This document shows positions 1-12,014 of a stretch of DNA of 64,000 nt, piece after piece. Source of the stretch: Apoderus coryli. Lineage: Eukaryota > Arthropoda > Insecta > Coleoptera > Attelabidae. Below the pieces are notes generated by a model. It saw only the letters and a program-made list of their open reading frames with translations. It made no database searches and was not told where the DNA came from. The first letter of the stretch is position 1, and every line of letters starts with the position of its first letter. The DNA lies in the NCBI GenBank assembly GCA_911728435.2, contig OU452211.1, positions 6,138,001-6,202,000 on the forward strand, given 5' to 3'. Position numbers and translations under genes: made by a program.

Positions 1-79
1 AGCCAAATATGCATTAGTTCAATAAATCATCTAAATCATTTGTATCGTACACATTCCGCCAATTAAAGATATTTAATCG

Positions 80-560
80 AGGTCGGAAAATGAATTTTCG
101 TTACTAGAGCAATTCTTTCTGGATCGCGTAATGTGGAAGTTTTTTTCGACCGATATTAATATACCTGATCTGTCGCCGTTTTCAGACCAGTGCTCATTAG
201 AAATGATCAAATTCTACCACATATGAAAAATGACTCCCATGGCATAATATTAGACATTTCTGGTTCCAATACATATGAACCCTGCCACCAAAAATTGCAT
301 GCGAACCAAAAAACGTCTTAATTTCTTGAGCCGTTACTACCGGTGCTTTTCCAGTTTGCTGTGATATCTAGCAAGTATATTCTACATCCGTTTTAATGAA
401 GTTGTCATGTAAATATTTTTTCTAGAAATAATCTCATGGTGTAGTTGGATCAGTGCCAGACAAAATAGTCTCTTCGATAGGATCATCTGTCTCTATTAAG
501 TCTACTTCTTTCCAACAAAGCAGCTGGAAGTGTGTTATTTTAATCAGGCTGTTCTCCTGA
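80..560 (-). pseudogene. piggyBac-like transposase remnant
   Basis: Read on the minus strand, roughly 520 down to 230 encodes a run resembling the N-terminal part of piggyBac-family transposases: a TPxDYFxKKYF segment, then QQTGKAPVVTAQEIKTFFG, then a VHMYWNQ-like stretch. Piggybac proteins have the same order (an 'EIKTFIG' helix followed by a 'YW' motif). The frame is interrupted by at least two stops (one right after DYF near 422) and then shifts; an MPWESFF-like segment follows in another frame near 215-250. The catalytic D residues lie downstream in the family and are not seen. No TIR or TTAA duplication was found. The family call rests on remembered similarity. Decayed remnant, not functional. 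Confidence 0.5.
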
Positions 561-3017
561 GTATAAAATACACGGGTCTGGCTCGAAGCTGTTTATAATT
601 TTGCTATATTTTTAAAAACATTTTTCACAAGTTTATAGGCAAAGCTTGGTACCATGTTTCTATCGCAATTTTTGACAGGTGACAAATTCTGTAAAATATT
701 TGTCACGATGGAGCAGAGTTCGGATAATGTTTATCAGCCTATTTTTGGTTTCCACTGTAATTTTTTTCATCAAAAAGCAATGATTTTTAAAAACTCGAAA
801 TTCACGTTTTTCCATTTTTTTACGATAACAAACGTTGCTTCACACAAAATGCTATAACTCACGAATCAATAGTCAGATTGCTGTCAAATTTATACACGTA
901 TCATTTGAAGGTTAGTACTCAATAAAAATCATATGAAAAAACTCTAGTAACGCCATCTGTGTGTCATCCTAGGGACTTATTGAATGACCTAATATATCAT
1001 TTTTCACGGTCTATTTTTTTACCCTTTTTTCTACGATTTATGAACGCCTATGTAAACAAGTTTTTTTGATGCTGCATAAAGTCAAAAATGTATTGAGGTA
1101 GGTGGACTACATTTCGAGCAATTTTTGTGATTTTACCTTTAATTTTCTTTCATTTTGTTATTGTTGTTGAAAGCCACTAAATAAATTTCTTATTTTCGTT
1201 TTTGTTAATTTTTTTTTCACAAACCACTAGGTATTTTAATTTTTTACTTGAAAACGGAGTTGCAAACAAAAAATAGTAAAGAACAGTTTTTTGTTGTAAA
1301 TTGCACAAGAATTCTAGAAATAATTTTTGCTTATAAAAAATCAATGGCGTACCATATTTCTCATTAAAATTGTGCAAAGACGAGTCTGCATGCACGCTAC
1401 TGGTGGAAGTCAAATAATAATTTTTACGTAAAAACATGTATCTAGATTATCTATCCAAACGTGTCAAATTTCATTTAAATATCTAAAGTAATTTTAACAA
1501 TTGTATTAAATTTAAAATTTTGTACCTTTGTAACGAAACATTTTTCAAATATATAGTATTATTTTGTGGTTCTGTCCGCTTTTGAAACTGAACCACCCTG
1601 TATATGATATGGAGAGCTAAATAAAATATTGCTTGATTTACAGGGTGATACACGACTTTTGAAATTGAGTGTATCAAACATTGTAAGCTAAAACCGCTGA
1701 CAGCTAACAATTAGAGTCGTTGGCACGGCTCAAAATATAACTAAAACAAGTCTATCACTGTGTAGTCCACTTTAACCACTTTCCTCTAAATTAAAATTTC
1801 GGTATTATTACATTTTTTATTAATAAATCCAGCGTGCAACCGCTTCATAAAAAATTGTGTACACCCATTCAATTTTTTAATCGTTTCATAACGAAAATTA
1901 GTTTACTATGCAAACACTATTTTCTCGTTATCGCTTTTAATAAAGTTTTATACAGTGTTTTTTTTTTATTTCCAACTCTTTGTGTGTTGAAATTCTACAT
2001 TCATTCTGGTTGTATAATACACTCGAACTTCCGCGGATCCATAGAATTTTAATTGGACTTGACCCCGAGAGAAAAATGCATTTAAAAGTGTGTGTTTTCG
2101 TTATAGTTTTATTTTTCTGCTCTTTACTCTTTTAACTTTTTTTTTTTTGTATTTTGTGTTAGAATAACGTGGAGTTAGATAGTTTTTGAATAAGAGATTT
2201 CAAATTTTAATTATTTAAAATCTTAATTACGTTTTCGCTTCCAACTTACTTGTTTTTATTGCCCTACTTATTTGAGGTCGATAATGGAAATAATTTAAAA
2301 TGAATTTAAAAATGCGAGAAGCTAAGCGACAGCAACTTAGCATGACATGATTTGGTAGAGTATTTTTAAAGTCAGTTGAAATACTAGCTTTGAAAGGGTG
2401 TTTTTTTAGAGGCGGAGAACTTTAAATTGAAATAAAACACAAAGACATGTATGTGTTCTATGAAATTGTCTTTATTTGAACGATAATTTTTTGGCATTAT
2501 AGAAAATAATAATAATGGATGGATACAAGTTTAAGTGTTAAGGATGATGAAGCATTGACACATTTGGATCATTGTAACAAAACACAGACACACTGGCAAT
2601 AGAATATACTTTTGTCTTACCATGTACATGTATTTGGGAAATATAATATTTTGAGAATATTATTTTAAATAGATTGTTACCAAATGTTCCTAAAAGTTTT
2701 AAGTTCTATATCAAGAATGTTACAATTTTATTGTAAATATTATACAACATCTGGAAATAATAAACTTATTATCTCGGGTGCCTTTTCAATGTGATAAAAG
2801 AATTGATACACCCCCTAATTCAAAATGGTTACATCATTGTTCCGGCGTGAGTCTATTCATGATGAATTGCCAAACCAAACTAACCTCAAAACCACCAAGA
2901 ATCGTCAAATCGGCTATCACAGAAAACAGTGTTGCCACTTCTCCGTCTCTAAAAACACCCTTTACAATGTACTGAAAAAATCGATTTCTCAAAAAGTACG
3001 CAATAGAAGATTATAAA
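561..3017. other. AT-rich non-coding stretch, no gene seen
   Basis: No convincing coding sequence. Short chance frames only. It contains ACAGGGTG/CACCCTGT tips near 1592 and 1641 of the kind that end many insect repeats, and a ~60-bp block at 2637-2698 that recurs at 36540-36598. Confidence 0.6.
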
Positions 3018-3440
3018 ATTTGGACAAGCAGTTTGGGTTCAGATCCAATCACAAAACTATTAAGACTCGTTGAGCACGCAGCTCAAGGACAGAACTGGGG
3101 CCAAGTCACGGGAATCGTATTTCTCGATGTGGCCAGAGCCTTCGACAGGGTGTGGCAGGAAGGACTCATCTATAAGATGCACACACTAGGATACCCACCA
3201 GCGATGATCAAGCTAACAGACTCCTGACTACAGGACACGCAGATTCGCGACAGGACAGGGAAGGAGCTTTCGGAATCACGGATCCTGGAGGCCGGCGTGC
3301 CATACAAGGGCGGGATACTGCAAAATACCTTGGGGTAACTTTGGACAGATCATGGAGACCGCACATCGCGAAGAGCATCGCGAATGCCAAAGGTAGCAAC
3401 TCCCTAGGTGTCATGATGATTTCTCTGCCTGGTAGTGTAA
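3018..3440 (+). pseudogene. Jockey/R1-type LINE reverse transcriptase fragment
   Basis: A GC-richer island encoding part of a non-LTR reverse transcriptase. QFGFRSNHKT (about 3033-3062) is followed, after a frameshift, by TKLLRLVEHAAQG and then FLDVARAFDRVWQEGLIYKM (about 3120-3180), which is RT motif A with its catalytic Asp. The part after the stop at 3226 continues as a QDTQIRDRTGKELSESRILEAGVP-like strand. It then jumps within one codon to KYLGVTLDRSWRPHIAKS, so the segment carrying the YADD box has been deleted. Both ends are missing. It resembles Jockey-superfamily elements and differs from the CR1-like LINEs elsewhere in the window. Dead 5'- and 3'-truncated copy. Confidence 0.75.
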
Positions 3441-3492
3441 AGCAAATCCCCAATTTAAAGACTTGTTACATGATGTAACAAGCAATTCGTAT
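3428..3492 (+). repeat. tail fragment of the hammerhead-element family
   Basis: Contains CTTGTTACAT-x4-GTAACAAGCAATTC, an inverted repeat matching the tail hairpin of the hammerhead-bearing elements at 38.7 kb and 58.1 kb. The preceding ~40 bases align loosely with the region just after the ribozyme, but no hammerhead core is present. It abuts the 3' edge of the LINE fragment. Confidence 0.4.
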
Positions 3493-4154
3493 ATTTTTAT
3501 TCATTTATATCAAGTTTGTTGTTGTTGTGTCCCATTTGAGAAATCAAATTTGATAGCGTTATCTTTTAGGATTTGGGTACGCCACTGTAATTAGCATCAA
3601 ATGATCTCTAACGTTTATAAGATCAGTTTTCACGTAACTCTAATAGCAACGGGAGTATGAAGGAAAAAAGAAAATGACAAAAAATGAAAATCACCATGTA
3701 TTATTTATCAAGGAAACTAATCATCAATATATAAAGTATCCGGATTCAAAATAATGTCAAATCTTATGAGCTATTTTTGGGACGCCGTTATTGGGACATG
3801 CGGTATAGTGTCTACAAAAGGATTCAGAAAAATATGTAAAAATGATTATTAGTTCAAGTAATAAACGCATAGCATTTCCTCCCTGCATTCCAACTAACAA
3901 TAGGATAATTTCCCTATATCCAATATGGCGTGCACATCACTACTAGTAGTGTAGCAATAATAAGGCAGTTTATATTCAAGCGGCACTTGGACGTTTTGAT
4001 TGAATCAGCGCATCCAGTCACGCGCTAAAATCGACAGTGCAAAAATGTGCATGTACCTACACATTTTTTCTATCAGTGTTTTATATAAAAGCCAGGTCTA
4101 TATATTAGGATTGGTCGTTATGGCTAAACTGGATATTTATATTTTTCAATCTCT

Positions 4155-4877
4155 GTAACAGGTGGGTGCACCTAAAATCAGAAGAAATAAAACTATCAAT
4201 CGCAATCACAAGAGAAGTTTACTGATGGAATGCCGCCTGGTTCTCAGATTGCTATGTCTGAGAAATCGGCATATGTCAATGCAACATTTTTTAAACATTA
4301 GCTGGAATCACATTTCCTGCCCCGCACGCCATCTGGAACCGTGTTGATTGTTGATGGTCACACTTCCCACACTAATTCAGTAGATGTACTGGATTTTTGT
4401 CAAGAGAACAAAATAATTATTTTTTGTCTTCAAAGCCATACTACTTATCATTTACAACCCCTTGATCGTTCATTTCTTTAGCCATTAAAAACTAACTACT
4501 ATGCGGCTTGTAACAATTTCATGAAAACAAATCCATCAAGAAAGTTGACAAGGTTGCAGTTTGGAAAACGTCTTGGGCATGCCTGGAATAAAAAAGGAAA
4601 GAAACGCCAGGTTAAAAGATGTGATTCAGGAAAAAAAGGAAAGAACCGCCAAGTTGACACATCTGATTCTGATGATCGAAGTCCTATAGTTTTCCAAGAA
4701 AGTGATATGTCAGCGGAAGAAAATGAGTGTGCAGGTTGCGGTGAAAACTATTTCGAAACATTCAGAACCGATGTCTGGGTGAAATGTTGCAGATGCACAC
4801 GTTGGTTTCATTCTGATTGTTCTAAATATGACGCTTTTTGGGATTTATGTGGAAAACTACAAAACAAAATTCTATAA
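4155..4877 (+). pseudogene. Tigger/pogo-like DDE transposase, C-terminal remnant
   Basis: Translating across frames from about 4220 gives GMPPGSQIAMSEKSAYVNATF, then TVLIVDGHTSHTNSVDVLDF (about 4340-4400; the D of VDGH is the second catalytic Asp of DDE_1 transposases), then LQPLDRSFF (about 4455-4485, third acidic residue region). An open frame at 4521-4877 follows. That last frame is rich in Lys/Arg and ends with a PHD-like zinc finger (CAGC ... CCRC ... HSDC, about residues 72-105), a C-terminal module common in insect pogo/Tigger transposases. Stops (after FFKH and RSFF) and a shift near 4330 break it. The DNA-binding N-terminus and the first Asp are absent. The pogo-like copy at 54.1-55.9 kb has the complementary N-terminal half. 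Confidence 0.75.
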
Positions 4878-5998
4878 AGTTATTTTTTTAAATTTTGCTA
4901 TTTTGTTTATTAGAATATAATGTTATTTTTCTATGGTCGGTTTTACCCGTATTGGATGGACGATCTAACCCGGATCCACGGGTGAGAGCGACCACTTGCA
5001 ATGTTTCGTGTTATTAAATGGTCGAACTCTCCCCGACTTACCCTACGTATGCGACAGTCGATGAGAAGAAGATTGCAAGCTGGTATTGACAGTCGTGGTT
5101 CTCATTTTGACTATTTGATTTATAAATGGCAAATAAAATGAAAAAAAAAAAATAAATAAATAACATCATAAACAGATTCTTATTAGTGCTAACCAACATG
5201 ACTAGTTTCGTCAAAATCCCATCGGTTTTTCAATGATTAATAAAAAATCAATTGTTTAATATATTTTTGACAACATGTATCTAGAAAATTATGCAACTTA
5301 CGACACATGTTTATATGAAGATTTTTCCCTAAAAAATGACAAGGAAACACCCCTTAAAATGAAAGTTATCACTTATGTTACACCCTGTAAAAGACGGTAG
5401 AGTGAGGCTTTACCTGCGAGTGGAAACTGTTGATCCTCGAGCGCCGAAGGAGTATCAAACCCAAGCCGAAAATAAAAAAGTGATATGAGTTTTTTTTTTT
5501 TACATTTTAAAACGACAATCTTTTGTGTACCTGAGCGTTACCTATTGAAAAAGTTATAAATCCTCAGAAATGTGTAGTAACACTTTCTTTAAAAAAATTC
5601 TTTCTAGCAGAAAATCCTTATTAAATAGGCGTCAGATGATACATCATTAATTAGACGTATGTCGATATCCGACGTGAACAAAAGCTCGAACATGCCGTGT
5701 TGAGAGCTTTATTGAGCGCTTAAAAACTACGGAAAGAGCGGGTGAGAGCTTTCTCCAATAAAGAAGCGGCCTCTTTAGTATTAAGCCGAATTAAAGGGCT
5801 GTCCATTTTATCTTGTATCACGAAATAAACGTACAAGTGTGTGGATAATGTAACAAAAAATATCATAAAAAAAGAGAATTTAACACCCGCTCTTTTAATA
5901 CCATTTCGATGATGTAGTTAACGATTTACCGGCTTAAGGGTTGTGGTTTAAAAACGCTTTTTTATGTTGGGTGCTTGTGGATGCAGTTAATTATCAGT

Positions 5999-6211
5999 TT
6001 GATCTAGCAAGTTGTTTTTATTCGGGCTTGTTTAACAAGAGTGTAATACTTGATAGTTTGTCCAAACTTCAAAATTTTGCAGGGTATCTCATCGAAAACT
6101 ATAGAGGAGATGAAAAGTCAAGATGTCATTTCCTATTTTTGGATAAAACCAACGATGAGTGATAAAGTTTGATCTAGCAGGTTATCTTTTATTCGGGCTG
6201 GGTTAACAAGA
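5999..6211. repeat. spaced direct repeat, two ~45-bp copies
   Basis: GATCTAGCAAGTTGTTTTTA-type sequence at 5999-6041 recurs with a few changes at 6168-6211, including the shared tail TTAACAAGA. The copies are about 125 bases apart. Confidence 0.6.
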
Positions 6212-6267
6212 CTACTTGAGAGTGCTATTTACAATAAGAGAGTACACATCAACTTTCGGTGTAACCG

Positions 6268-6335
6268 GAAGATACGCCCGAATTTCGTAGCGGGCATTAT
6301 GCTTGCGCACATTAGATGTCGCCACATACATCTTG
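6268..6335 (+). repeat. divergent hammerhead-element family fragment (no ribozyme)
   Basis: ATACGCCCGAATTTCGTAGC and AGATGTCGCCACATACATCT match the ATGCGCCCGAAT and GTGTCGCCACAAACATC blocks that flank the ribozyme units at 57.4-58.3 kb, in mixed orientation. No hammerhead core here. Confidence 0.45.
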
Positions 6336-6407
6336 TTGTCAATCGGTATCTTGTGCCAGTATATGATTTGTTGATGATTTGTTGTTGAGTCATGACTGCT
6401 TCCAACC

Positions 6408-6542
6408 AAAGGCCGATGGCTCGTCAATACTATGACAAGTGTTGAGTCATCGGCCTCCTATTGAGGAAATAGTCGTCAGAGGCCGGTGGCTCAACTCTTG
6501 TCATTGTATATTCAATTGCACTTGACTCACCCATCGGCCTTT
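6408..6542. repeat. cluster of alternating inverted GGCCGATGGCTC motifs
   Basis: Four near-identical 12-mers alternate in direction: forward at 6411 and 6481 (GGCCGGTGGCTC), reverse at 6444-6455 (GAGTCATCGGCC) and ending at 6539. The outer pair, 6408-6426 and 6521-6542, can pair as AAAGGCCGATGG with CCATCGGCCTTT. Probably a small foldback element. Confidence 0.5.
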
Positions 6543-8749
6543 GATGGGGAGCCGTCATAGTAGTTTCAGGTATAAGGACTAACTAAAAAAAATGTAATAA
6601 TCAACACAAAAAAATACATTTTTTACAAGTTTGTACAAACAAAAAAGTCCGGTTATTCGAGAAGTCCTAAATGTGGTATTGGCAGTCAACGTGAACACAA
6701 CAACAATGAAATGAAAGTTTTTTTTTTATTTCATGTCACTTTTTTTTAATTTCTCGATGTTTCGACAAAAACTTGTGTATTCCTCAAGATTTTTTTATTA
6801 TTCGGCTTCCAACATCTCATTAGTGTTCTAAAGGGTTTATTCCATTCATTTTTTCAATCGCTCAATGTTATTAAAAATATATATACCTACGTAATATATG
6901 AGAAGAGTGTCGCTTACCTCTGTGCCTTGCACTTTCAGCTTCATGTGATCTTCTCTTGTAGTCTTACCATCTTTTCTCTTTTTCCAACAATAACCATCAC
7001 GACGGTATCGTACCTTTTTCCTGCTGTATAGCAGCATAGAGCCACTTTTCGGTCTGAAACAATTCCAATTCCTAAAATTAATATTAACTATTAAACGCAG
7101 TACTTTTTTAGCAATGGTTAATGTTCATGATACGGCCATTGGAAACAATGGGTATGTTGATACTTAAATAAAAGCATGGTGTCAAAATCGAATATGGCTG
7201 CCATTAAAAAAAACTACGTTAATGATGTTTGACAGAAGACGAAACGTCATAATTAAAATCTGTAAATGCCACATTGTAGCGAAGCAAAAGTGGACTTAAG
7301 GATGTGATTTAGATATTTGGATAACTTGTTGAATAAATGAAATTAAAAAAAATCTCAATTTTGAACTTTTCTCACCAATCGTGAAAACGAATTAATATTT
7401 ATTATCACTTATATAGGGAGTTCTCCTCCAATGACCATGTCTCACAAGTGTCGGTAGTCGGTTTGAGATGTTAGGATTTATTTTACGACAAACACGTAAT
7501 TTTAATAGATTTAATCTTATACTGCTAGCTGAACGACGATTTTTTTTATTTTTAACTTAATAAACAATTTGCTGGACTGTCCTCGGTTGCTGCGGCAGAC
7601 ATGGTGTCGGGTTCCTCGCTTGCAAGCCAGAAGTTCACATTTGTTTCGGATGTTCCACATTCATACAAATTATGAAGGTAAAGCCCCTCTTTTTCGGGCT
7701 TGCAACTACTGCAATCATCGGAATTTGCACGAGAATATTAGTTTTGGACATGAATATTATTTAATTAACAAATTAGTAGCTATGGAATTGTTTTCCGTTA
7801 GTACATTTTTGTTTGATTTTTTGGTCTTTTTTAATTAATTCGTATTTTGTAATTTTACATAAATATGCATATGCTTAGTTCATACCGGGTGATTCATTAT
7901 GGATTTATGGTTGCAACAAACGAAAACTGGAGATTCCTGAAAGAAATTTAAGCATTTTTCGCAAATGCTTCGTTATCGAGATACAGGGTGTCCAAATTAA
8001 CTTTTTTGTTGTTGGGATTTAAAAATTTGTCTAGGCGCACAATGGCTATTTTAAAAATAATAATTATTGAACAATTCTAGTAAAAAATAAGCAGAATATA
8101 AAGTTTTTGTGGAAAAGATCGGGAAATCGCTGTTTTTTTATTGACACGGTGGTATTGTTCTTCCTAATTTGTCTGTAGAAAAACTTTCAAATGGATCACT
8201 TTGTATTTCATTTTTGCCATCAGAGAGCGAGCTGTATATTTTTCTTCAATTTCGCAACATTTCTACCACACACCACAATCATCTCTTTAGTTTAAATGTT
8301 TCAGTATTATTGCACACAAAGCAAATTGTTTACAAACCATAACTCTATGAACATAATAATATATACATTGCTGGAAATTTCTTTATACACATTTATTTGT
8401 GTTGTATGAAATTGGGAACAAGATGGAAAACAAACAATATTGAATTGAAAATAACTGTATAACATAAATATACGTATACAATACATATTACATATTAAAG
8501 GTAAATATGAAATAATGATCTTTATAATTGATATACAGCGTGTCCCCGGATCGACGTAACGATAGGTGAAAAAGGCTTTTTCGGTAGAAACTAATTTGTG
8601 CCATAATTTTAATTTCGAAAAATCAAGTGTTCTTTGAAAATTTCCAAAAAACTTTTTTTTCCCACCAGTAAAGTGCTTGATTTCTAGGAGTTACAAAAAA
8701 ATGTTAATAAGAAAAGATGTTCAGAAATAATAAACGAGCAAGTAACGGT

Positions 8750-9141
8750 CCTATGCCTACTTTAATGTTTTGCATTATTTTTATTGCACGCACCTCCCTA
8801 TTGAAGATATTAAAAAATGTCTTTAAGAAAAGTTGTTCAAAATAATAAATTAAACACGATCGGTTTATTTTATTCCCTTTAATAGACATTTAGATAATTA
8901 AAGAAATGCGAACATAAAAATAACAAGCAATTCACTTCGTTCAAAATATGAATAAATAATATTCATGCTATTACATTGTAGATATTGTATAAACCGTTTT
9001 TAATGTTACCATTGAAATAAATTTTATTTTTCGATGTATCTTATATTATTTTGAACAACTTTTCTTAACGAAATTTATTAATATCTTCAATAGGGAGGTG
9101 CGTGCAATGAAAATAATGCAAAACATTAAAGTAGGCATAGG
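8750..9141. mobile_element. inverted-repeat MITE / foldback element
   Basis: Arms of ~97 bp at 8750-8849 and 9045-9141 are reverse complements with few mismatches. The outer tips are CCTATGCCTACTTTAATG and its complement, and each arm contains CACGCACCTCCCTATTGAAG. The spacer is ~195 bp. A partial copy of the arm's inner end (AAGAAAAG-TGTTC-AAATAATAAA) also precedes the left arm at 8710-8733. No coding capacity. Confidence 0.65.
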
Positions 9142-10900
9142 ACCTTAAATTTTGGATTCTTACTACACTAGCTAATTGATTTTGAAAAAATTTTACATGC
9201 GTTTAGGGACCGATAACCAAAAATAATCTGCATTATTTTGACTTTCATCAACTGTTCATTGGCGTAGATATAGGCATTTGGGTAAATTTTACACATAAGT
9301 AAATTAAAGACATCTTTGACAAGCTTCATTACTTTAAATTATTACTTTATTAAAAAGAGCAACTTATAAGCTACAAAAAAGTTAATTACGTCAATATTGT
9401 GGTTTCTACCATTTTTATGGAAACCGATAAATTGCAAGTTAATGGTAGATTTAAATCGAAATAACGTTTACCAGAAAACTAAATGAAATATCAAAGTTGC
9501 CGTGGAAAACGATTTAATCATAACTAACAACAAATTTTAAGGCCTATCAGTACAATTAAACTGGTTCACACAAGCGTTCAAAAATAGTGTAAAAAAGGGT
9601 CAAACCCGAAAAAAAATATCCCAAATATATTTGAGCAGAACAGAAAAATTGGCTAGTTATATATAGCTTTGATATAAGATAACCTACAACATACAGCATA
9701 ACAATTTTGTTTACATAGGTGTTCGTAAATAGTAGAAAAGGGGGCAAAATAAATATAATAAAACTAAAAAAAATTAATTATTTTGCGTACAAGAACTGGG
9801 GCTAGAAGATCTGAAATATAAAATATGTACGTATAAATAGTGCCTCCATAAAGAAGAAAAAGGAACAAAACCCGATACTTATAAACTTTAGATAAATGAC
9901 AAAAAGGTCATAAAATTATTACTTTTACACTTAAATATGGAGAGCTATTTGTGCTTCGAGGGCAACAGTTTATTTTTATTAGCGCGTTCACAATACTTTC
10001 CCTAGCACATTCGCTTTTTTTTTCGAATAACTTAGTTTTTTCGCTGTATAGAGGCTTATTTATTTTACAAAATAAAGATTATGCTTTAATAAACCTGTTA
10101 AAAAATCAAAATATCAAAAATCAACTCGCCAAAAAGTATTAAAAGAGAAAAATACAAAAAAATATTTTCAAGCACCGATTTGCTCAAAACTATGACACTG
10201 TAACATTCGCCCTTTTTTATTGCAACGGCAGAATTATATCATTATCTCAAGAAGCGTTGGAAACCATAAAGTCCAAAATTTTGAAAAGAAAATGGTTTGT
10301 TCCCAAAAATGTGTTTCCTTCCCAGATTTTGTATAAAATAAAATGTAACCTTCGTATTATACCAATACAAACATTTTAATTTAACGATATTTCCGTTATC
10401 CCCCATCCGTGTTTACTTTAGTCACAATACAATAAATCTGTCGTTGAAAGCACCCTCTAATAGCATTTTATACAATAACTCCAATTTTTAGTTAACTGGG
10501 CGCGCCATACAGTTATTCTGGTTGCCCGAATGATTCGTAAATAACTTTTAAAGCGAGTGGTGGAAAAGAATGTTTCATAAAGTTTTTGTTGTTTGTTTGT
10601 ATGTGCACTACCACCGCTGAACTTGTTATTCGTTCATTTTTGTTATGTTTTTCAAAGAACCGTATTATTTTATAATATGCTCTAGGGCAAGGACGAAATT
10701 AAACAACGACTGAATTAAATGGGGTCCGAAATGGATGACATTAACTTGGATAATATATATTTATTGCGCAGTTATGTTGCAGTTTCTTGGTTTGATAATT
10801 GAAATTTTATATCAGGTAGGGTTCTTTAATAAAAGAGGCATGTTTGAAAGGCTTCACGCCTTCAAATATAATAAAAAGTTTTGGGAAGCCGGGGATATAT
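9142..10900. other. AT-rich non-coding stretch
   Basis: No coding sequence recognised. The block TTCACAATACTTTCCCT near 9988 recurs at 16210 and appears to belong to the same dispersed repeat family listed at 26098 and 62980. Confidence 0.5.
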
Positions 10901-10979
10901 TATCCTAGGTAGATATAGACTAATAAATAGAGGATTTTCTGGACCAAAAACAGATATTCGTTAAGGCTATTCCAGTGTT

Positions 10980-12014
10980 CGTTAAGGCTATTCCAGTCTT
11001 ATCTGTCAAATAGAAAGCAGCGCGTCAGAGTCCAAGACAAATTCTCTAGTTCTAGGGGGACTAATTCAGGCGTTCCTCAGGGGTCTATCTTGGGACCTCT
11101 ATTGTTTACACTTTATACTTCCCAGTTCCTGAGATTTGTGAGGTTTTGTGGACTGAGAATGTACGCCGATGATACCCAGCTTCTGTTATCGTTTGATTCT
11201 CGTAATTGTCAAAATGCTGTTGCACAGATGAACTGCGATCTGAAGAGCCTTGCGCACAAATCAGCTGAGCATTGTTTAACAATAAATCCCAGCAAATCAT
11301 TGGCAATACTTTTTGGTAAAAAGACAGAGTATCAACCGTTACTCTCACAAATACAAATAATGATAAACAATACAATTGTACCTATTGAAACTTCGGCGAA
11401 AACTTTGGGAGTTATTATAGAGAATTCATTAAGATTTCGGGACCAGTGTACTAAAAATATTCAGAAAGCCTATTTTGCTCCTCGACTTTTGTATCCCCAT
11501 CGGTCATCTTTAAATGTTAAAACCAAAAAAATGTTATGTGAATCCTTAATTCTGTCACAATTTACTTACTGTGCTCCTCTTCTCGCGCCTTGTATTGATA
11601 ATGATACTAAATTGAAGATTCAACGCGTTCAGAAGTCTTGCATTCGATTTATATTCGGTATTAGGAAATTTGAACGAGTGTCCTATAAGTTGGTTGAACT
11701 AAAGTGGCTTAATATGCACAACAGATTTAAATTGTACTCTCTGTGTTTGTACCCCAGAATAATTACGTGTAAGAAGCCTTCTTACTTGGCTAATAGACTG
11801 GTTTATCGTACGGCGTACGGATGTGCATAATCTCAATGTCCGGTCTCGTGGTCTATTGACTCCTCCTTTACATAGAACGTCTTTCTTCGAGAGAGGCTTC
11901 AGCTACTGTATCGCTAGACTGTACAATGCCATACCGACTGAGCTTAAGTCTAGCAAGACGTCAGAATTCAAAAAGAGTATGTTTACGTTATTATTTGAAA
12001 ATCAGGCTGAGTAA
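10980..12014 (+). pseudogene. CR1-like LINE reverse transcriptase, 3' half
   Basis: Open frame with RT motifs in order: FQSYLSNRKQRV, GVPQGSILGPLLF (about 11070), MYADDTQLLLSF (about 11160; the YADD box is intact), a CLTINPSKS thumb segment, TLGVIIENSLRF and a CESLILSQFTYC region. The frame slips at about 11815-11823 and continues as RSRGLLTPPLHRTSFFERGFSY...LYNAIP to 12014. That is the C-terminal block also seen at 20319-20465 (-) and 31760-31950 (+), so these are one LINE group (CR1/Daphne-like by memory). The 5' end, including endonuclease and RT motif A, is missing. A 21-bp tandem duplication (TTCGTTAAGGCTATTCCAGT) lies at 10959-10999, just upstream. Roughly 200 bases of probable 3' UTR follow. 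Confidence 0.8.

Larger units (their letters stand above)
4878..8749. other. non-coding repeats; no gene recognised
   Basis: No coding sequence was supported. It holds a 45-bp direct repeat (5999-6041 and 6168-6211), a divergent fragment of the hammerhead-element family (6268-6335), a cluster of alternating GGCCGATGGCTC-type motifs (6408-6542) and several ACAGGGTG/ACCGGGTG tips (5382, 7885, 7983, 8533). A 63-residue frame at 6846-7037 (-) and an 89-residue frame at 7569-7838 (+) match nothing I know. Confidence 0.55.

Noticed and set aside
6846..7037. Small Lys/Arg-rich minus-strand protein
   Set aside because: No homologue known to me, no splice or promoter support; composition follows local AT content.
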